From Lota lota (lineage: Eukaryota > Chordata > Actinopteri > Gadiformes > Lotidae), in the NCBI GenBank assembly GCA_026745465.1, contig JACYXH010000091.1, positions 1,796,501 to 1,860,500 on the forward strand: 64,000 nucleotides of DNA. Reading direction: 5' to 3'. This document shows, piece after piece, positions 36,757 to 51,604 of this stretch (within the stretch, counting starts at the first letter, position 1; each line of letters starts with the position of its first letter). The notes beneath the pieces are model-generated. The model was not told the origin of the DNA. It did not search any database and saw nothing but the letters and a program-made list of their open reading frames with translations. Position numbers and translations under genes: made by a program.

Positions 36757-39313
36757 TAATTTATTATTATATTATCCTCTCAGACTCACACTGTTCTTTC
36801 CAAAAAAGAGTAGCCAGACAAGAATGGGTTGAAAATGTATAAATGAATAATTACAAAATAAACCTTGACCTATTTCAAGGTTGGCTCTTGTATCTATCAA
36901 CGGTCAGCATAAGAAAATATTGTGTAAACTTCTCTACACTATTGAATTTAGATGAATTTCTGCAAAAACAACTGAACTCATATATAAACAGAATATTACA
37001 AATTATTTTCAACATTAAATGGAAATATGTATTCACTGCAATAAAAGTGCAGTTAATGACTAAAGAAATTGAATATAATATTCTCTGGGATCACTAACAG
37101 TAATTTACAGGGTTGGGAACAAACCTGTAATATTTTGACCAAAAAGACCAAATATATAAATATATACAATACAAAGAGTAAAAGGATGAGGGGAAAACAA
37201 GATACAAATAGGAATGCAAAGTGAAATGGAACAACACTGACCTTCTGCATGAAACTGTTTCTGGATCAAACAGTAGTACTGATGTCATACGATTGTTGAG
37301 AAAGTTACACTGTAAGTAATATCAGGCCATAAATATGGTCTCATAGAGATGGAACAATATTTTTGAGAATCAAGGAGTATTGAGTATTATCGGATAGCAT
37401 CTGTTCCCTCTTACAACCGAAACGCATCTATCAATCTCTTACTTTGTACGTCGGTTTAGAGTCCCTGGAGAGAGAAGAATAGGACAAAGAGGAGAAGAAC
37501 ACAACAAGGAGAAGAAATATACATTTCTTTATGAAGAATTTGATATCCCTCTCTCCACTAAACCAATGTAATGGAAACGGATATCGCTCCCTTGGAAGTT
37601 CCTCCTTCTCCACTATCTGCACATTAAAAGCTTTCTTTCCCAGGCGTTCTCCATCGTGAGATGAGAATGCATGGGAACGAGGTTACCTTTACCTCGTACC
37701 TTTCAGAGCCTACCTGAGCCCTCTCCCTACCTTGCTTTCACCCTCAACAGCTCGTACTATCGACAAATGTAGCGTCTTAAACCTTGCAGAAAACTGACAT
37801 CAAATAAACAGACAGACAGGGAAACTGCAGACGGACACAGAGCCAGAGACAGAGAAAGAGAGACAGGCAGGAGCCATTCCGACTGACCCGAGATAAATAT
37901 TTATGAACTGGACTGCGACCCCAGAACGCTAAGTGTCTGACCTACATGTTCAAGGGGATGTGGAGACAGCGGTGAGCTGCATTAACTACGCGGAGAGTTG
38001 CCATCTGCTTGAACCATATGAAAGGCTTTCGAAGAGACGCCTCCACTGTTTACGCCGTGCTCACCCTTCTGAGGTTTGAACGGCAAGACGAAAGGTCACC
38101 GCTGTTTAAGAGGCGCTGGCTCTTTAGACCAAAACAGTGGGAAAAGTCTAGCTCATTTAAACTCAAGCAAAGGGAAGGCTTGTATGTTAGCTAAAACAAT
38201 AATTGTACTTTGTCCTTTTTTTCCTGCCCTTTCTGTTCTGTTCAATGTCTCGCTTTGCTCTACGTTGAATTGCCTTAGATAATTTATCCTGAACGCAAAG
38301 CTGTCATTAGTAATCAATACAATGCAGACTTCCCCAGCTAAAAAACCGTTAGAAAACGCTGGGTTTAATTGGAGACTGTTGGCTTAGTTACACTTCATAT
38401 TTGTCCCGTTTCAACGTAGCTACATTGACTGTCCGGTACGGACGTTGCCGGATCGGATCTTGGTCGCATTGGAATTGGATGTGCCAGGTCAGCATTGTGA
38501 TGGGATCTCATTGTGGTGTGTGGACACGATCCAGGCATGATGTGGACAGGTCACTTGGATAACATCATTAAAAAACACTCCCCACACAGCTCCTGTCATG
38601 CTCAGGATGGGCCGTCTACCAAGGAAATACAATGAATTAAAGTGCTTGTGTGTGAACAAATCGGACAGCTCCGTATGAGGAAAATGATGACATACGATTT
38701 ATATTATACTATAATTAATTATGAATTAAAGTATAATCCAAATCCACTGACAAAAAGCTCTAACTTTCAGTTGTATTGAGTTCAGGACATTGGGTCTAAT
38801 TTTCTTTACTGTATATTATTCTGTTGAATTGCAGATAATTGTGGGAATATGAAAACAATATACTATAATACAACTGAAAAGATATAACGGATCAAACCGG
38901 GATGAACAGGCTTATATACTTAAAAGCAATGCTACTAGAAAGCCACTGTGACAGTGAAGAGTCACCAAGATGGAAGGAGGAAAAGAAGAGAGGTAGATGC
39001 TAGACAAAGAGAGAGGCAGACGAAGAAAAAACAGGGTGCAGGGTAGAGAGCGAAGATGAAAGTATCCAGGGAGTTCAATGGGAGTTAGATGGAGAAAAAG
39101 GTGAAAGCATGAATAAATGGAAGAGAATAAAGCAGAGACAGGGCGAAACGGGGGGCTTGTCTGTGCCATCTGGTTCCAAACACCTCCAGAACTTCAACAA
39201 ATCTGCTCTCATCCCCTCCTGTCCAACTGTGTCCAAATCCACATTTGACAAATGGATGCGCATAACCCACTGCTGGGTCCCCCGAGCTCAGACACTAACA
39301 ATACACACTTACT

Positions 39314-39458
<145 letters not shown>

Positions 39459-40446
39459 TAGAAAATAAGACTTGGGAAATACAGCTAGAAAGTTGTACTT
39501 TGAACAAAAATAGATGAAGTAGCAGTCTGTATGGCCCAGTTAATGAGGCTTTCCTTCCGTATCAATGTATCTCCTCAGAGTGTCCCTCTTAGCAATGTCT
39601 CGTCGCCTCTCACCTGTGTCTCACCTCGGTCCTCCTTTGTAATAAGCTCTCTTTATTTCCAGGAGCCTCAATGTTTATAAATGGTGCATTCAAAATAATA
39701 GCCACCAGGGACCCTCCCGATCTCAAAAGTTCACATTTGCGCTTCCGTTAAAAACAAATTTCAAAATGTGTAGCAATTAAAACCATTCCATTTGAAATAT
39801 ATTGACTAACAATGTAAAAAAGCCATAACTTCCATCCTGAAGGCTTTTCTCTGAGATGTTTTTGCTTAACTTCCCACTGGATTTGGCAAGAGGTCCATCC
39901 ACTCTAAGGGTTTTGAAAGTTGGTTTCAGCAGGATCTAAGGCAAACTAAAATGTGAACGTGCAAGATCAGGATGGTCTCACAAAGCTATTATTTTGTATA
40001 CACCAAAATAATACCTTTATACCTAAATAATGCAGCTCTAGGAAAACTCTGATCCATGCAAACATTGTAGAACCTTGTGGTACACACAGCAATACTAACT
40101 TCCAAGACAGATTGAAATTTTAATCTAAAATGACGGAATTAGTAAGGATGATTAAAATAATGATGAAGGCAAGACATTTATAGGGAAAGTATGCACATAC
40201 AGCAGGGTAATAAGTGGATGGTCACAGTTCTGTTTTTAATTGAATAATTTACATTTCTTTATAATTGATATTGTTTAAGTTACAACTCAAAATTATTATT
40301 GAAGCGATTGATGATTTTGACGTTTGGGGAGATTCACCAGCAAATATAACGTGTACAGAATGGCCTGTCTGGCATCTGTCTGTCTATATTACGTAGTTGT
40401 GGCATGGTGAATGTACTTTGGTGGGAAAGGTCTATCAGGACTCTAC

Positions 40447-40536
40447 CTTGGCGATGGTTTCATGGAACTTGTACAGCGGGTCAAGGGTTTCAGGAGGCTC
40501 AACGGCAAACTGGACCTCGGACAAATAGGTGGTGGT
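40447..40536 (-). CDS. naaladl2: naaladl2 internal exon (start of dimerisation domain)
   Basis: A 90-bp exon, exactly 30 codons, phase 0 on both sides. The acceptor is a pyrimidine run ending TCTCTTTTCAG and the donor is AAG|GTAGAG, which is weak at +5 (A instead of G). The peptide begins TTTYLSEVQF and ends LDPLYKFHETIAK. It aligns without gaps to the remembered vertebrate NAALADL2 segment (FLSEARF ... MDPSFNLHETITK) and to the GCPII helix DPMFKYHLTVAQ. In catalytic M28B enzymes the last zinc ligand is a histidine in a YHS-type motif just upstream of this helix. The only histidine in this exon is in the helix itself, so that ligand appears to be absent. This is an inference from a hand alignment. 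Confidence 0.92.
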
Positions 40537-41613
40537 CTGAAAAGAGATATAGAGGAGGGAGAGACAGAGGAGAGGGAGAGAGAGACAGAGACAGAGAGCG
40601 ATAGAGAGAAAGACAAGGATCTTGTTAGTTATCAACACACACATATATGAGCACATAACAAAAAACGTGCATGGAAACAAAACAAAACACTCCCATCAAC
40701 AAAGACATGATTTAATGGGACTTTCTTGCTCTGTTCTAGGGCATTGGCAGCGCAGTTGTATTGTTCTTATTGCCAACTAAATGATCGGTGCTTATCCACT
40801 GTGCGCAAACATTGTCTGCCCAGCTGTTGGCAATTAGACGTCTAACTTCGATGGGGATGGAAACGTATCGATTTCCACAAGTACACTAAAACGCGTCGAA
40901 GCAGTGTCCTTTTGCCTAGACCAGCTGAATCCAACCTTACATTTGATTTGCTGATCACACTTTTGCAACAAAGTTCTGCAAGCAGTGAACATAACCAATC
41001 TCTTGCATGGATTTTTCTTTGCCTTAACATTTCCCACGCTGATATTTAACAAATATATATATATACAGTATACACACACAAAATATATCTCCATTTCTTA
41101 ATGAAATAATTAATGAGAAATGCTCAAATTAGCCACAGGGATAAAATACATGACCTTAAACACAGATTCCAGGTAAACAACCTCACAACAGGTAAAATTG
41201 TGACAGATGTGATAATTGTGTTTGTAGAACTGCATTACAAATGGATTAACATAATTCACTAGTATTTAGAATTGAAGATTCAATCAAGCTTCCCTTTCAA
41301 ATATAGTGTTGTTGACAACTTTCACGTTTGAAACCCCTAACATGGTAATAATACCTTTAATCTGTAATAAGTTTGTTTTGAATAAGGTTAAGATCACAAC
41401 ATCTCAAATCGAATATCTTCCAGTTGACACATATCACAAAACCCTCTCCTCCAACCATTGGTCCCGAATACTACTGAACCTCTGTAGCTTTCTTATAAAA
41501 TAAAATAATGCAAATGCAAACTGGCAGGCAACACTTAAGAGCAAATCAATGAGTGCGTGAAAGGTTTCTGGGAAGTCTGTCAATTTGTGCATATAAGGCT
41601 CCAGAGCCACATT

Positions 41614-41751
<138 letters not shown>

Positions 41752-42277
41752 AGCGGCAATCAGCCATGGTGAGGCCAATCAATTAACAACATTCTTATTT
41801 AATAATTAATGGATGGGGTGCGCCAACTACATTTTCTGGCCAGCAGTAACTCAAACGTCTCAAATTCCAACAACTCGTCAAAACGCCAGGATCTATTTTT
41901 TAACTCTACTTCGATAAATAAATAATTCTGACTAATCTAAATAAATCCTGAGGATTTAAATGAAGAAATGAAGTAGAAGAACATTAGACATAAGAAATTA
42001 GGCACACATATCAGGGAACTAACTTGAGATTCAGGTGCAGGGCACATTGTGGTATACATTATTGTAACATTAATTAATTCACACATTAGTTCTACTAAGG
42101 CAGGCAGGAAAATGTGGAGCAGGCTTTTCTTTTGAGTACTGTTTGAATACAATTGTGAATTCTTGAGCTTGAACATCTGGCTATAAGTATGGCTGCACAT
42201 AAGACAATGAATAACATCTACATTTTGCAGTAAGACACAATTAATTGTTATATTTAAACACACATTCAGATGCATGA

Positions 42278-42313
<36 letters not shown>

Positions 42314-43984
42314 ACAAGTACCCCCCTCCTACGCATACACATTGATTAATGATGTATTTATTAATTTATTTAATATTGGCACATCAGGCGTTCCATATAG
42401 CCCAGAGCAGTAACATATGCAGACTTGAATTTCTGCACGCTTACTGATCCATCTGTGTGCACCCTGCATGCACAAAGATAGGGGTTTCAAACATACATGC
42501 CCTGCCACTCTCCTCCCCATGAGCAGGTGGGTCCCGATGTGCAGCGGGTGGTCTGAGGTAAACCCTAGGGTAGCACTCTGCCCTATCTACTCAGAGCTCA
42601 GTAAAAGTTATTAGTTAGTTCCCAGAGATAGTACCGTCAAACAAAGACGAGATCAAAGACGCCAGATGCTTCATGGCGTCCCTTAGTCCCTTAGTCAAAG
42701 CTTTTTTTATCATCTAACTTGAATGTGTGTTTGTTTTTTTATTTGAATTTGCCATTATCTCCTATGTGTCTCCAATTGAGGATTTCATGTAAATCTACTT
42801 ACTACCTCATCACAAGTGAAATGTTACGATTAATTCAATTCCCGGAACGCGTAGAGTACAATGCACTGACAATAACTTTGTCAAGCAATGACAGCTCTCT
42901 CTCGAATTCTTTGGTACCAGTATAGTAACTGGACTCTGGCCTTTTTGCATATGCATAATGTGTCCGCTGTATCTCTGCTCGTATTGGGAAAGAAAAGCCT
43001 TGCTCCTCGACATGGCCCTTCACAAATGGCTGCATTGTCAAATGCGATCAGAGGTGTAAATGTTCCTAAGTAAGACATCATCCCTGAGGGCGTCTCTCTC
43101 TTCAAATAGAAGGAAAAGCTTTTTGATTGAGCTTTTTTCTTTCCAAGAAGTACCACTGTAGAGTCATACAAGGTGGCATTTAAAAACAGATATGAAATGC
43201 CTCAAACAAACAACAGAGCAAGTTATTGATATAAAAAAAAAAAAACATCAGATTTCCACACTCATAGATTCAACTCTCCAAAAATGTCGGGTCTAGTGGA
43301 ACACATTATACTGGCACATTTTAGTTTAGATTAAAGTTTTGAATATTTGTTTTCACCTTGGATGCAAGGTGTTTGTCTTGAAACTTTAGGAGATGTGTCA
43401 GATGCTTGGGCGTATTAGTTTCCCAGTGCCGGTAAAATCTGATTAAAAATCAATTAAAGGAAGTTATGGCAGAGTATAAAGTCGCACAATTTTAGTTCTT
43501 AGCAACTACTGGCAAGGACACAAAGCCGTACAAATATATACAGCCCTCCTTCCTAACTTACGCACACACACGAATATAAAAGGTACACACACTCACAGGG
43601 ATGAACAAACACACAGACACACATCTGAACAGAAAGGTACACAGACACACACACACACACACAACACAAACACTGCAAACGTACACATACACACGCACAC
43701 ATACACACAGTATTACACTCGAGACAGTGATGTGAGAATCACAGGGCGCAGTATCCAGGATATTGGAATGTTGTTATCAGTGGCAGATTGTCGATTGGAC
43801 CCCTGGCATGATGAGCAATGAATAGTGTCTGCAGGTCTCTGGTGTCACCATGGGCAACCGCAGCATGCACTTCGATGGCAAGGGACTTCATGAATATTCA
43901 TAGGACAGGTGGGGAGATTGACCTGGCTAAGGTGGCAGTGTGGGTGGGAAGGACATGGAGGTCAATCACTTGAAATAATAAAAT

Positions 43985-44545
43985 GGTGATGAACTTTATT
44001 TTATAAACACCTGAAAGAGCAGGGTCTACAAAGCACTGGCACACCCCCGCCCACCCCATCACCCTCCCATGCTGGACAGCGGGAACCACACACAAACCAA
44101 CCACAGAGTGAGCTGCAAAGTGATTGGCCCCCATCAGGGAAAGGCATCCCAGATGAATAACCCCATCGCGCCCCGTTTCCAGACCCCAATCCCTCAGAAC
44201 CTCCATGGCACGCAACACACAGCCCAGCCAAGGCAGAAGCCATGCCACAACAGCTGGGGAGGGACGCCCCCCGGGGCGGATCCCACTGTAAGCCCTGAGA
44301 CAGCAGCCCGTCATGCCCACAAGGATGCTACCGAAGCGGTGAGAGACAGGAGCTCGGGCTGGCTCGAGACCCAGAGCTCCCATCCCAAACCTCCAGAACA
44401 CCGCACGGGCGTTCCCCTGCACTCTCCCCGTGCGCACCGCCGAGTCAGCCCTGATCCCCAAGCACTAGCAAAACCCAATGATGTAAAGCCCTGGCTTACC
44501 AGAAAGACACCATCAGGGAGTGCACACTTTGAAACCTGAAGCATT
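43985..44545 (-). repeat. GC-rich retroposon-like block, unclassified
   Basis: About 560 bp of strongly GC-rich sequence with sharp edges in AT-rich intron. On the minus strand it ends GTGTTTATAAAATAAAGTTC, which holds an AATAAA poly(A) signal, as expected of the 3' end of a retrotransposed transcript. Open frames of 187 codons (minus) and 156 codons (plus) cross it, but with this base composition stops are rare and neither frame has a motif I know. A LINE 3' UTR or processed transcript is the likeliest origin. Confidence 0.4.
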
Positions 44546-44570
44546 TTGTTTAGAGATCTGGTAGGGAACA

Positions 44571-44793
44571 GCGTTTTGTTGACAATACTCCGCCATATTG
44601 AGAGGATTAAATAGAGGTGTAGTAGTGTAAATTCCTAAGTCAATGTAAATATACCGTAACCTATGCTTTGTTTTTCCACGTTTTGCATTGGAAATGCTGT
44701 GGAAGCTTCAAACACAAAAATGTCTCCCCATAATGACAAATACTCACAATTAATTACTAAACAATGACAAAGAAAACATTACTTTCAACACAA
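44571..44793 (+). repeat. dispersed repeat pair, copy 2
   Basis: Partner of 11391-11617 (about 75% similar by eye). It lies directly right of the GC-rich block, so the two may be parts of one element. The 11-kb copy lacks the GC-rich part. Confidence 0.65.
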
Positions 44794-47700
44794 TCTTGGA
44801 AAGCATCAGCTATCGTTTGATGACGATTTACCTCTGGGTACAACGATCAATATTTCTGGGGTTCCGGTGCAGCCAGATAACAAATATCTGGGCCAAGATT
44901 TCCTCCTCTGTGCAGCAGTCATTGTTTACAGTCCGATTAGCACCTCCAAGTAGGAGTTGATGGCATGGTTTCACATGTAGCCGGCTTACATGGTGATCTG
45001 TGATTGTTGCACTCCACTCGGACTGTATACTCAGACGCAACCAAAGCCTGCGCAAAGAAGACTGGTCAATACTACTCGTACTACAAACAGACTACAAACG
45101 GAAACCAGAATGCTTCTGATACCAAAATCTTGTCCTGTTCCCTACAGAGTATTCATTCATATGCATATATCTGTTTATAGAGGTTACTACCATCATAACA
45201 TTCCAATGTCATATGCTCCGAAAATAGCAGTGGCCATAGCAATTTGGTGTTGCAATGTACAAACCTTATGAAATCTTATGTTCTGGACTCATTTACTCAA
45301 ATTATCTGCAGAGGTCTTGAAAAGGCTATGCTGGTTTTCAGATATTAGATATTGTAATCGAAGAGAGAGGGCTGCTCATGCATTATCAACTACATTCAAG
45401 CATGTGATCTTTGCAGATCTTATGAAGTAAGTCTTTCTCCTATTCTGTTGGGCTCTCTTCAAGTAGCGATGTATACATGGAACATGTATAAATGTTTAAG
45501 GTTAGCAGCGGAGGTTTGTGGCTCTATGGTAGGACATGATAGTGGTTAGATGATACTGTATGAACCAAGAACAGCGGCAGTCATCAGGGCGTACGATTTG
45601 GTGGTTTGGAGCAGGTCAATACACCCTCCCCAGCAATAAAACCATGTTCAACCTCATCAATAAAACCATGTTCGGTTACCATGGAAGTCATTAAAACTTT
45701 CGTTTGCAAAGACCGGAATACATAGGAGAAAGTGCAGGAAAGTGAGGTGGAATAAAGCCTTTGGTAAATAAACACACAACAAAATGGTAACGGAGTGACA
45801 TTATGCAGTAGTGAAAAAATATAAATCATATAAAATACAATTACTTTACGTGCATGCGGTGGAGGAGCACAGCGAGAATGTTCCCAATTACTGGGCCAGA
45901 GCAGCTTGCCTTGCCCCCCCCCCCCCCGCCCTTGACGATGGTTAGATGGCCTCGTAGCGACTGGCACCCACTTACTCTCTCGGCCGAAGGTACATGCTAG
46001 CTTACTATGAGACTAGGATACAGGAGGGAGGCAGACAGAAGAGAGCAACTGATTAGCCAGATAGTTGAAACAAAGACGGGCAGAGCTCCGGCACACACAC
46101 ACACACACACGCTTGCACACACGCTCTCTCGCACACACAAAAATGTACGCACACAGAGCATGTACACAAACACACACACACGACTACTGCCAACACAGTG
46201 TAGCAGCATAACACAGGTAAAGATGCAGAGAAAAGAAGACCAGGTGTCTATGTGTGAGTTAGCATTGCATCATAGTAGAGGGATACAAACTCAAGAAGAC
46301 AAATAGAGAATAATAATATCTGGGGCCCAATATACGTAAATGGTAATGCGTTAATACATAGATGTAAGTCAGAAGACTACCCATATGCATCCTTGATCAG
46401 TGAAGATGCCTAACCCTTACTTGCTCATTAATGACACGCAACGAAAATAACAAGAAATACTGTATGTCACTTTGAATAAAAGTGACGTCTAAATTATGTT
46501 AATAAGTTAAATTCATAGTGAGTGGTTTTCCAAGTGAGATTACAAATATCAGTTAAGTGAATTAACTGTTGCAACTTGAACTTTGGTACCAGGAAAATAC
46601 ACTGTACACAAAATAATATTGATCCATATTTACTTTTGATATGATGATTGTTATTTTTCAATCCAACAAATGGTCAACATGGATTTTGGCTATACTATCA
46701 AACAAACACAAACAGCTAAAAATAAATATGTATACAAAATACACTAGTATGTGCTACATGCAACCATTTTCTACCTGTTCAGCTACCTACCACAGTTCTG
46801 TTAGCATAGAGATACCCTCATTGAGCTCACATACACGTACATGGCACATGAGTCATAGTGCCCGGAACACCTTCGCTGATCATTACGCAAGCTGAAGGCA
46901 GGAGAAGGAGAGAAGAGTAGGAGTGTGCAGAGATCAGCCTGAATGTGACACAAGCCAGGGGAAACAAAGGGGAGCATGGAAGCTGTGTGTCTAAGGCCGG
47001 TGACGACGAACTGACGCGTGTCCCATTCAAATATTCCTCCACAATCCGCATCTATTCCCCCCCCCCCATGTAAAGACATTAACCTTGATGCTCTCAATCC
47101 GTTACATATCTTTCTTTGCCTGTTCTTCCTTCAACTCGTTGTGTGCATATCTCCCTCTCTGCATCTCTCTCCACCCGATCACATTAGTCTCTTTGCTTCC
47201 TTTAATCTCCTTCCTCTTCCCTGTGTGCCCTCCGCTCAGTCTATATCCCGCCCACCCTCACCAGCCCTGAGGCACCCTTCTGTCTCCCCATCATTAATCC
47301 TGCTGCGGGCTACCCCCACCCTTTCTTCCTCTGAGGTGCACAGCACCACTGGTTGTCACTCGGGGAGAAGGAGAGGAGACTCTGTGGCATCGCCTGCTCC
47401 GCTCTCACTTGAGCTCGCAGCGCTTTCACCTGTGGATGCGATGACGCCAACACATAGCCGTTGGGGCTACCTCATGCTAATAGATAGCAGTATGGCTACC
47501 ACATACATGATTTGATTAAATCTGATTAATACATGATTAAAAACGACAAGTGTGTCCCCGTGTTTTTACCTCTGTCCTTGAGTGAGATAGTGTTATATAT
47601 ATATAAATACACACGTTGATATATACCAGTTTACACATTTATTTTTATTTTTATGAATCCCAACAGTATCATCAAAGACAACCGACAATGTGTGTGCACA

Positions 47701-50700
47701 TTAGACCATTCACTTCCCATGAATAGATGGTAACAGAAGCTTGCTGTGCTAGTCATGCCCTTAAGACTGGCATCGCCCACTTGTAGGTCCAGGCCCAACT
47801 GTATGGCAGACGTTGATTACGGCATGCCTCTAACAAGAGACAGATGCAAGTGGCAGCATTCGGTCACCACACAGGGTAGAGGCATAACCAGGAGCCTCTT
47901 CCATGGCAACCAACAGTGTACAGATGCTATGCTAGACGGATGCGTGATTGAGGATGTCCTCCATGGTTACCAATATCATTAAGCTTCATGCAAGATAGTT
48001 GCAGGGTCTCTAGCCATAGTGGCAGCAAAACAAACAGGAACAGCATGAAAAAATAAAAGCATAATGCCTCTTTGAGTGTTTTTCACTTTTTTGTTATTAT
48101 AATTATTATAATTATGGATGCCAGTTATACATCTGCCTCTATTGTTACAACATCTAAGCTTGGCGAACAGAGGATACTAAAAGGGCGGATTTAATTATCC
48201 TACGACTCCAGATTGATTCCATTAAATGTATTCTAAATGATACAATTATCTAAAATTATCTAAAATGAACCAAATATTGGCACTATGTTGATTGGGAGAG
48301 TTATTCATTTGTCCGGTCGAGAAAAATGTGTGGTACAGTGCGCCAAACACTGTTAAAGCAGCAACATGCGGCCATCATTCAGAAATGATGTGCATCGTCA
48401 TCCAGTAGATAACTATATGTCTCGTCTCACAAATCAGACTTTAGATTAACTAAAACAATCAGCACTGTATGACCAAATATGGTCCTCGGGAAGAAGAGAC
48501 GCTGGTGAGCCTTCTTGACCAGGGTTGAGGTGTTGAGGACAACGAGAGATCCTCACAATTCTGGACACTCAGGAACTGAAGCTGGCGACAAGTCAGCCTC
48601 TGTCGTGTTGATATGGATGTGTGTGTTTGTCTTCCTGTAGTCTAATATATTCATACGTTCCATATCGGTTTATTTGACTGGGTTAGGTGGTCATTTTGTT
48701 TAGAAACTGTTGAGCAAGGATTTTGATACATTCTCTGAATATCCGACTGGAACTTGGCCAAAACGGAGTGTGAACGCGCCCCCTCAGTTTGTATGTATTT
48801 GGCCTTTGGCAACACTGAACCAAATCAAGCAGAAAACAGGCTTGATAGTTACAATGTGTACGATTTGCACCTCTATTCAGCAAGTTGCAAACATTTAACC
48901 GGCAGCATTAAAAACAACTGCATTGCAACCGCTCCTCCCACTTGCTGCGTTGCCCGCACTCACTCAATAACAACCAGCGGCCAAAGCCAACCGACAAAAC
49001 TCAGCTGTGACACCTCTCAAATGTGCCTGGTTCAACCCCTCTTCTTTCCTTTGCTTTCTTATACATTCACCGAGGTATTTTTGCAGCCGAAAGGCGCTGG
49101 GCATGTACTTAGCTTAGCCAAAGCAAGAGCACCACTAGTGCTATGTGGTAGGGTATGCTAGTGTCCGTCTTTTTATACTCAGCTACACAGTAGCTCTGGG
49201 TCTGCCCCTGGAGTAACGACAAGTAAACACAAGGCTTTACTCCAGCCTGGAGTAAAACTTTCAATATATCAGGTATAGGGTGAAATATAACTTGTGAGAT
49301 TGTTGCTATTTGTAGATATCAGCATGTACTACAGATACAAATAAATAATAATAATAAATATATTTGTAAATCATATACATTGTAAATAATTGTATTCTCA
49401 AGTCTGACGGTGACAAAATATTGACAAAGGCCCATCCTAACATTGCCCAGCCTAGAGACTGAGTCCAATGAGATTGATGACAATGACAAAAACCGGTGGA
49501 CACCATTAGTTTGACTATTTCTACTTTACAAGCAACACACTTACTGAAAGTGGAGCCATAGCACATGCTCAACAAGCTATAACAAGGAAAGTTAGCTATA
49601 ATGTTGGATAGTCTGCTTGTGCATGAAGGCCCTCTCTACAGTAGTTCTGCAGGATTCAGTGTGTTTGTACCCTGAGTGACACAAACGGTCTCAAGTCTGC
49701 AAGCACATAGTTCAACAAAATGTAACTTTAACCACAGTAAAGTCTGGTTTGCATCCGCAATCGGTGAATTCTGACCCCTACAACCCACTTCCACAAAGGT
49801 TCAAGCATTGATGAGTGCCAGAGGTTCATAGCACCCTTTCCGAATGAAAACATCACACTCCTTCTGTGTAAGGACTAAGTGGTAGTAGTAATAATGAGAA
49901 CTGTGATGAAATGTCAATGTGTGACCAGAAAATAACTATCATTGGGTATCTTTGGTCAGATGTGATGACCAGGTATTACAAAATAGACTAAAGGTACACA
50001 AATTACACTGGGAAGATGTATTTCTTTGTTCTGCTACCCCAGAGAACAGTCTATGTAATTACATTTCTTGTTTAATTCAGTGACGGGGCACCACAAATGA
50101 GCATGAATACATTCTAATCAAATGAAAGTCGCAAAGTGTGGACAGTTACTTTCAGAAACTGCCTAGTAGTTTCCTCATTCTTTACATTCCAGCCGCCCTG
50201 AGGAGATAGCTTTGGCTCTCTTTTTGTTAATGCTGTATATTGTACGCCACTTGCATCTAACTTCTGCAATTCAAGCATTGGCCAGCTACTCAAATGTATT
50301 TTATTGAACCTGCGGTGCTGTAGCAGCAATTGAAGCATAACTGTCTTAAAATGGTTTTCTACAGAAGCAAAAAAAAAAAAAGGACGCTTTATGCAATTCA
50401 TTGCTTCACTCACAGCAAAGTTGAACAGAAATATGTTCAAATCAGTTGTAATGGAATTCGTTTTTTTCTTGTTAAGCACCTTTTGGAGAATAGCACAAAG
50501 GCATTCCAAATGACCACCTTTTTCACAGAGGTCTCATCCATAGCACTACAGAAGAACAGAGGGTGTAACTCAGAATACAAATTAAATACCGGTGGCATTT
50601 ACATATGCCAAATGTACCTATAGCAACACACTGAAGTAACCATACATGAATAAAGCTAGTCTTGAAAGGTAAATTAAACCTGGCCAATTCTGAAGTAGAG

Positions 50701-51039
50701 TGTTGCAGTGGCTATTCGCTTAAATATTGAACCCTATGATCTGGAATATCGAAGCTTGTGCTGATTAAACATATTTCCGATTATATCATTATTGATTTAC
50801 CATTGGCATTGGTCACCTATGAAACATTAAGGCTTAACACGAAGACTAAATATCAATGAACGGAGGCGAAATACAATAGACAAGCATTCAGTAAAAAAAA
50901 TATACACATGGAAAGGGCCCAAAATGGTACCAAAGAATATAAGATGTTTGGATGTGCACTGCTGGGAGAAGAGTAAGGAATTTGAAGTTGCACTCCACCA
51001 CCAAGGTGCTGCATAGACAAAGTTGTCAATCAAAACCCA

Positions 51040-51278
51040 ACCTAAAGGTGAACAAAGGAGACAGGGAAGTCACAGAGAGGACAGCAATCACTTTGTAGGA
51101 GCCGCAGAGTTCAGTGGCTGAAAGACAAATGAAGGTACACCAGTCAACCATACCATATACAACTGGTCTTTGTTGGAGGACGTCAAGAAAAAAATTCAGA
51201 ACTCAAGATGAATCGTGTCAAGGCACTGCAGGGTTTGGTCTGATGAAACCAAGATAGAGAAATAATTATACTGTGTGT

Positions 51279-51338
<60 letters not shown>

Positions 51339-51604
51339 CAAACCTAGCCTAACCTGCCAATGGCTCAGGGAACACCATGATTCTCAGTGACCGTATGGTG
51401 GTGGAGGCATCATGCTGTGTGGATGCTTTTCATCACCAGGCTCTGGGGTATCTTGTTAACACCGGAAGAAGCATCAAAAGATGGAGTGAAAATACACAGA
51501 GAGAGACTCTGCTAGAGACAGTATTCAGTCCACTTGCCACACTGGAGTGTGGTCAAATAAAGTTAACTTTGCAGCAGGGCCAAGGCAACACAGGAGTGGT
51601 TTAA
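51040..51604 (+). pseudogene. Tc1/mariner-like transposase pseudogene (left part)
   Basis: Plus-strand DNA matches the teleost Tc1 transposase gene in order: GAAGTCACAGAGAG, then GAGTTCAGTGGCTGA near 51110, TGGTCTGATGAAACCAAG near 51237 (W-S-D-E-T-K), GGTGGTGGAGGCATCATGCT near 51400 (G-G-G-G-I-M-L, where active copies have GGGSIMLWGCF), and GGCAACACAGGAGTGG near 51583. Frameshifts, stops, a (GT)n array at 51273-51336 and loss of the usual QDNDPKH motif show it is dead. The right part resumes after 52790. No terminal inverted repeats were found. Left edge is approximate. Confidence 0.85.
51273..51336 (+). repeat. (GT)n microsatellite inside the Tc1 relic
   Basis: Sits between the WSDETK and GGGGIML segments, where roughly 20 codons of transposase would be. 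Confidence 0.95.

Noticed and set aside
43898..44461. 187-codon minus-strand frame as a gene
   Set aside because: High GC depletes stops on both strands, there is no motif or splice context, and the AATAAA end fits a retroposon.
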